DNA of 64,000 bases, from contig NZ_CANMFS010000003.1 in NCBI RefSeq assembly GCF_947497275.1, positions 124,001-188,000 on the forward strand, written 5' to 3'. The translations under genes and the position numbers were made by a program. A model generated the notes under the pieces. It searched no databases. It was not told the DNA's origin and saw nothing but the letters and a program-made list of their open reading frames with translations. Source of the stretch: an uncultured Sulfitobacter sp. GTDB taxonomy: Bacteria; Pseudomonadota; Alphaproteobacteria; Rhodobacterales; Rhodobacteraceae. Of this stretch, positions 59,140-64,000 are shown piece after piece (position 1 is the first letter of the stretch; every line of letters starts with the position of its first letter).

Positions 59140-59895
59140 TCAGGCATCCCCCGCCGCAAGGACATCTTCAATCGCGCGCTCAATCAGCCCGAGGCACGGA
59201 CCGTCCGAAAACCGATGATCGGCATCCTTGACCAGCAAAAGCTGCAGATCGGGACCGGTGGCATGCTCCAGCAGCGCCGTTGCAGTCTGTGTTCTGACGG
59301 CGGTATCCGCCGTGCCTTGCAGCATGCGGACCGGGAACGGCAGCTCAAGCGGGGTGCGCATCACCAGATGTTGCCGCCCGTCCTCGACCATCCGCCGGGT
59401 GACGACGTAGGGTTCCATGTAGTCCGACGGCAGCTCGACGTGGCCCTCCGCTTCGATCCGCGCTTTCTGGGCGTCCGTGAACCCGGCCCACCAGCCGTCT
59501 TCGGTGAAATCAGGTGCCGCCGCGATGGTGATGAGCCCTGCCAGCAATTCGGGCCGCGCGCGCGCAAGAAGCAACGCCTGCCAGCCTCCCATGGACGATC
59601 CCACCGGCAAAAGAGGCCCGCGCACAAGTGCAGTCACAGCCGCCAGCGTATCGAGATGCCAATCGCCGATGGATCCCTCTTCGAAGGTGCCGGAGGATTG
59701 CCCGTGCCCTGAATAGTCGAAGCGCAGGAACGCCCGTCCCTGTGCGCGCGCCCACTCTTCAAGGTGAACCGCCTTGGTCCCTTCCATGTCGGATTTCAGA
59801 CCGCCCAGAAATACGATGCACGGACCTTCGCCCGGTGTCATATGGTAGGCCAGCGCGCGGCCCTGCGGCGTTTCGAGAAAGCGTGGTTCGCTCAT
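59140..59895 (-). CDS. Alpha/beta hydrolase
   Basis: LRFDYSGHGQSSGTFEEGSIGDWHLDTLAAVTAL...PVGSSMGGWQALLLAR. Confidence 0.9.
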   Translation of the reverse strand: MSEPRFLETPQGRALAYHMTPGEGPCIVFLGGLKSDMEGTKAVHLEEWARAQGRAFLRFDYSGHGQSSGTFEEGSIGDWHLDTLAAVTALVRGPLLPVGSSMGGWQALLLARARPELLAGLITIAAAPDFTEDGWWAGFTDAQKARIEAEGHVELPSDYMEPYVVTRRMVEDGRQHLVMRTPLELPFPVRMLQGTADTAVRTQTATALLEHATGPDLQLLLVKDADHRFSDGPCLGLIERAIEDVLAAGDA

Positions 59896-59901
59896 GATGC
59901 C

Positions 59902-60132
59902 TCACCCGCCCACATAGGAAGAATCGTCTGGCCGGAAGAAGATCTTCTGGTTGTACAGACGTCCGAGCAGATCGTCGATGTCACGCATCGGATCGCCGTC
60001 GCCTCCCTGTGGCAACAGCGCCCGCGCGCCTTCACGGCCCAGCGACAGGTCACGTTTGACGACTTGCAGAGCCGATTCTATCAGGTCGATATCCTTCAGC
60101 GTCAGTTCGAAATTGCGATTGTATTTTGGCAT
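59902..60132 (-). CDS. Small conserved hypothetical protein
   Basis: MPKYNRNFELTLKDIDLIESALQVVKRDLSLGREGARALLPQGGDGDPMRDIDDLLGRLYNQKIFFRPDDSSYVGG. Confidence 0.65.
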   Translation of the reverse strand: MPKYNRNFELTLKDIDLIESALQVVKRDLSLGREGARALLPQGGDGDPMRDIDDLLGRLYNQKIFFRPDDSSYVGG

Positions 60133-60184
60133 CTGTTCGCCTTCCCTTGATTGTCGCTCAGAGTGGCGCAGCGGGCGAATGAAC

Positions 60185-61495
60185 TCAAGCCTCGTCCGCT
60201 TCGGGCAGCCCGTAGGCAACAGCAACCGCCGCAACAGCCATCACCGCGAACAGCACCAGCACTACCTTGGGACCGAAAAGAGCGGCACCGCCCCCTGCAA
60301 TGCCTGCGACCAGCAGCAGCACGCCGATTACGGTATTGGCGACCGCCGCATAGGCGGACCGCTGATCATCGGGCGAGACATCGACAAGATAGGTCGAGCG
60401 CCCCTGCCGCACGCCATGATAGGCGATCATCAGGACGAACAGTGCCAGAGGCATCGCCCATATCGTCTGCGCCAGGTCCGCGACGGCCAAGACAACCGCG
60501 AGCAATATCGCGGCGGCCCCGACCACCCCTGTCAGCATCAGCACCCGGCGGCTGGATTGGTCCGACAACCGCCCCCAGACATAGGAGCTGAGCAGCGAGG
60601 CCAGCGCGGACGCGAGGACCAGCGCGCCGAGTCCACCCAGCGCGCCCGCCTCTTCGCCGCCGCCGAGAATCACGAAATACGGCGGTGCAAGTGCCGTGGA
60701 TACCAAAAGCCCGCGCACGATGATGAACCGCCACAGCACCGGATTGTCCTTCAGCACCGAAAAGGACGCCGCGATGCCGCCGTTTGCCTCGCTTGGTTGT
60801 TCATCGAGCGTCGAAAATACCAGCGCGCCGACCCCCCACAGGATTGCCGCAAGGCCGATGGCGAGGATCACCGCGCCGCGGTCCTGTGCCAGGCCCGAAA
60901 TCAACAGCAGCGCGAAGAGAATGACGCCGATGGACGACACCGACCCGGCCAGCCCGGTGACTGATCCGCGCCGCGCCTGGCCTACGGTCTTGCCCAGAAT
61001 GTCCTTGTACGACACTGAACAAATGGACCGGAACAGCGCCAGACCGCCCAAGCTGGCGCAGATCGCAAGTCCGGCGGTAGCCCCTTCCAGCGTCAGTGCC
61101 CAGAACACGATAAGCGCGGCACAGATCCCCTGCCCTGCCGAGCCGATGACCCAGGCCCATTTGCGCCGAGCCATGTTCTGCACCCATCCCGCAAGTGCGA
61201 TCTGCGGCAACAACGCCCCTGCCTCGCGGATCGGCACCAACGCACCTGCATAGACCGCCGGGGCGCCCAAGGATGTGAGAAGCCAACTCAGGACCAGTTT
61301 CGGATCGATCAGCCCGTCGGCCACTTTCGTCATGCTCAGCGATGCGGCATGTCGCAGCCCATTCGCCGCCTCGGCGTTCTGCGCGGCGCCGTCAAGCGTA
61401 TCGGCTGGCCCTTCAGCGCCAGAAATCGTTTCAAAGGCGTGCTGCGTCAGCGTTTGCGGATCTTTTGGGGCCATCGTGTACTTCCTGTCGTTCAT
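60185..61495 (-). CDS. MFS transporter
   Basis: ~12 TM ORF; LLPQIALAGWVQNMARRKWAWVIGSAGQG...SSYVWGRLSDQSSRRVLMLTG. Confidence 0.87.
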   Translation of the reverse strand: MNDRKYTMAPKDPQTLTQHAFETISGAEGPADTLDGAAQNAEAANGLRHAASLSMTKVADGLIDPKLVLSWLLTSLGAPAVYAGALVPIREAGALLPQIALAGWVQNMARRKWAWVIGSAGQGICAALIVFWALTLEGATAGLAICASLGGLALFRSICSVSYKDILGKTVGQARRGSVTGLAGSVSSIGVILFALLLISGLAQDRGAVILAIGLAAILWGVGALVFSTLDEQPSEANGGIAASFSVLKDNPVLWRFIIVRGLLVSTALAPPYFVILGGGEEAGALGGLGALVLASALASLLSSYVWGRLSDQSSRRVLMLTGVVGAAAILLAVVLAVADLAQTIWAMPLALFVLMIAYHGVRQGRSTYLVDVSPDDQRSAYAAVANTVIGVLLLVAGIAGGGAALFGPKVVLVLFAVMAVAAVAVAYGLPEADEA

Positions 61496-61575
61496 TTCGT
61501 CCGCGTGCAAATAGTGCCGCGACGGCACAAGACCAACGTGTTGCCGCACCCTTCATTCCTGATAAGGACGGCGGC

Positions 61576-62751
61576 ATGAACACTCAATCCCCAGACCGGC
61601 TGCTGATCCCGACCCTGTCAGCGTGCAACTTCGTGATCGGACTGGGTGCTTTCGTCATCATCGGTCTGCTGGAGCCTCTTGGCACCGATCTTGATCGCAG
61701 TCCCGCACAGGCCGGACAATTGATGACCGTATACGCGGTCGCCTACGCGGTGCTTTCGCCGCTGCTGGTGGCGGTCACGGGCCGCGTCGGGCGCAGACGG
61801 GTGATGGCGGCGGGCTTTGTGCTGTTCGCGCTGGCCGCCGCGCTTTCGGCGATGGCACCTGACTTCCGTGTGCTGAGCGCCGCGCGGGTGATTGCCGCTG
61901 CCGGGGCGGGCATCTTTACACCGTTGGCCGCCGCCGTTGCTGCCGCACTTTATCCGGAGGCACAGCGCGCCAAAGTGTTGGCTTCGGTGTTCTTTGGGCT
62001 GACGATCTCGCAGGTCGCAGGCGTACCGGCTGGCAGCTGGATCGCCTACACCTTCGGCTGGCGGTGGGCGTTGTGGCTGGTTCTTGCCTGCGCGCTCCCT
62101 TGTATCTGGCTCATCTGGACGCGCGTGCCGGCGGGGTTGCGGTTTCAACCGGTCACGCTTGCGGATCTGCGCGATACGGTGTCCGAAGGGCGGATGATGT
62201 TCGCCATTGCCTTTACCACCAGCTTTATCGGTGCGAACTATGTGCTTTTCACCTATGTCGCCCCCCTGCTGAGCGAAACGATGGGGTTTGGTCGGGATGG
62301 CATCACGGCGATCCTCGTCATTGCGGGGGTGGGTGCCGTGTTCGGCAACATCATGGGCGGCATCCTTGCAGACCGTGTGGGATGGCACCGCACATTGACG
62401 GGCTTGTGCGTGGCGCAGATGCTTCTGACGCCGGGGTTTTCGCTGATGCCGTTTGGCACTGCCGTTCTCGTGATGCTGGTGTTTGCGTGGTCGCTGGCCA
62501 GCTGGTCTTTCATGGCGGGCCAGCAGCTGCGGTTGATTTCGCTGGCCGGTCATCGCGCGCCGGTCGTGCTGGCGCTGAATGCTGCCGCGATCTATGTCGG
62601 CGCGGCGATCGGTTCGGGTCTAGGCGGGCTGGTGATCTCCGGCTTCGGCCTCAAGGCACTGGGCCTGGCGGCGGGGATGGTTACGGCTGTCGCACTGGTA
62701 CACCTGACGGTTTCCGCGCGGCTGACGCCGATCAGGCCGCATATCTCTTGA
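61576..62751 (+). CDS. MFS transporter (drug/arabinose efflux-like)
   Basis: QAGQLMTVYAVAYAVLSPLLVAVTGRVGRRRVMAAGFVLFALAAALSAMAPDF MFS motifs. Confidence 0.9.
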   Translation: MNTQSPDRLLIPTLSACNFVIGLGAFVIIGLLEPLGTDLDRSPAQAGQLMTVYAVAYAVLSPLLVAVTGRVGRRRVMAAGFVLFALAAALSAMAPDFRVLSAARVIAAAGAGIFTPLAAAVAAALYPEAQRAKVLASVFFGLTISQVAGVPAGSWIAYTFGWRWALWLVLACALPCIWLIWTRVPAGLRFQPVTLADLRDTVSEGRMMFAIAFTTSFIGANYVLFTYVAPLLSETMGFGRDGITAILVIAGVGAVFGNIMGGILADRVGWHRTLTGLCVAQMLLTPGFSLMPFGTAVLVMLVFAWSLASWSFMAGQQLRLISLAGHRAPVVLALNAAAIYVGAAIGSGLGGLVISGFGLKALGLAAGMVTAVALVHLTVSARLTPIRPHIS

Positions 62752-62837
62752 CGCTGCCGCGTTGCGGCGTCACATAACCTGAACATAAAACCCGCAACCG
62801 GGCGTCTCGTAGGCGCCAAACCGACGAGGAGGCCCGC

Positions 62838-64000
62838 ATGGCCCAGATCGCACTTACCCTTCCCGATGGCAACGCACGACACTACGACGCAGGCATCACT
62901 GCGGGCGAGGTCGCCGCCGACATCTCGACCTCTCTCGGCAAGAAGGCCATCAGCGCCACCGTGAACGGCCAGCATTTCGATCTGGCGTGGCCCATAGAGA
63001 CAAATGCGGACATCGCGATCCACACCATGTCGGACGAGGCGCAGGCCAATGAGCTGGTGCGGCACGATCTGGCGCACGTGATGGCGCGCGCCGTGCAGGA
63101 AATCTGGCCCGACACACGCGTCACCATCGGCCCCGTCATCAAGGACGGCTGGTACTACGATTTTGACCGCAAGGAGCCGTTCACGCCCGAGGATCTCGGC
63201 CTTATCGAAAAGAAGATGAAAGAGATCATCAACAAGCGCGATCCCGTGCGCACTGAGGTCTGGGACCGGGACCGTGCGATCAAGCATTATGAGGATCTGG
63301 ACGAGCCCTACAAGGTCGAGTTGATCGAGGCGATCCCGGGAGACGAGCCGCTGCGCATGTACTGGCACGGCGACTGGCAGGATCTGTGCCGCGGTCCGCA
63401 TCTGCAACACACCGGCCAGTTGCCCGGTGACGCGTTCAAACTGATGTCGATTGCCGGCGCGTACTGGCGCGGTGACAGCGACCGCGCGATGCTGCAACGG
63501 ATCTACGGCGTCGCCTTTACCGGCAAGGAAAAGCTCAAGGCCCATCTCAATATGCTGGAGGAAGCCGCAAAGCGCGACCATCGCAAGCTTGGCCGCGAGA
63601 TGGACCTGTTCCATATGCAGGAAGAAGCGCCCGGGCAGGTATTCTGGCATCCGAACGGCTGGATGATCTATACTCAGCTTCAGGATTACATGCGGCGCAA
63701 GCAGCGCAGCGGCGGCTATGTCGAGGTGAACACACCGCAGGTCGTGGACCGCAAGCTGTGGGAAGCCTCGGGTCACTGGGAGAAATATCAGGATCACATG
63801 TTCATCGTCGAAGTGGACGAGGAACACGCCCGCGAAAAGTCGGTCAATGCGCTCAAACCGATGAACTGCCCCTGCCATGTCCAGATCTTCAATCAGGGGC
63901 TCAAGTCCTACCGCGACCTGCCCCTGCGCATGGCCGAGTTCGGGTCGTGCAACCGGTACGAGCCTTCAGGAGCGCTGCACGGTATCATGCGCGTGCGGGG
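62838..64000 (+). CDS. thrS: Threonine--tRNA ligase (3' truncated by window)
   Basis: Own translation from ATG at 62838: [30 protein letters not shown] (TGS)...[35 protein letters not shown]...[50 protein letters not shown]. Confidence 0.97.
   Translation, partial: MAQIALTLPDGNARHYDAGITAGEVAADISTSLGKKAISATVNGQHFDLAWPIETNADIAIHTMSDEAQANELVRHDLAHVMARAVQEIWPDTRVTIGPVIKDGWYYDFDRKEPFTPEDLGLIEKKMKEIINKRDPVRTEVWDRDRAIKHYEDLDEPYKVELIEAIPGDEPLRMYWHGDWQDLCRGPHLQHTGQLPGDAFKLMSIAGAYWRGDSDRAMLQRIYGVAFTGKEKLKAHLNMLEEAAKRDHRKLGREMDLFHMQEEAPGQVFWHPNGWMIYTQLQDYMRRKQRSGGYVEVNTPQVVDRKLWEASGHWEKYQDHMFIVEVDEEHAREKSVNALKPMNCPCHVQIFNQGLKSYRDLPLRMAEFGSCNRYEPSGALHGIMRVR

Noticed and set aside
62592-63878. 428-aa minus-strand ORF antisense to thrS
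   Set aside because: Shadow ORF; thrS was simply missing from the track because it runs off the window edge.

Overview
This is a high-GC alphaproteobacterial chromosomal window. Gene content and order (hflKC-degP-gor-rpiA, secG-pyrG, phaZ/phaC-phaP-phaR, folE2, DUF1127, DUF2842) fit the Rhodobacteraceae/Roseobacter group; that taxonomy is an inference. Most of it is dense, ordinary coding sequence. Notable items: (1) a SAM-II-type riboswitch aptamer followed by an intrinsic terminator upstream of metZ (minus strand, ~5786-5884); (2) an IS graveyard at ~33.84-37.01 kb, containing a frameshifted IS3-family element whose degenerate terminal inverted repeats I could align (35667 and 37012) and a second, more eroded IS3-family fragment, next to a cobalt-type nitrile hydratase operon; (3) a PAAT-family ABC transporter with two glutamine-synthetase-like proteins, a class I glutamine amidotransferase and a PuuB-like oxidase (43.99-52.11 kb), a likely amine/polyamine gamma-glutamylation pathway; the first permease may use a non-canonical ATT start; (4) a PHA cluster with CTGC-N3-GCAG dyads in front of the phasin gene; (5) a 799-aa acidic low-complexity protein with ordered ends and no recognised function; (6) a fused NuoE-NuoF (FdsB-like) gene without any molybdopterin catalytic subunit nearby; (7) tandem TerB-like paralogs. 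I saw no CRISPR array, rRNA, convincing tRNA or prophage. I did not find clear evidence of a wholly new multi-gene system. The best uncharacterised leads are the acidic two-ended protein, the amine cluster and the orphan NuoEF fusion.
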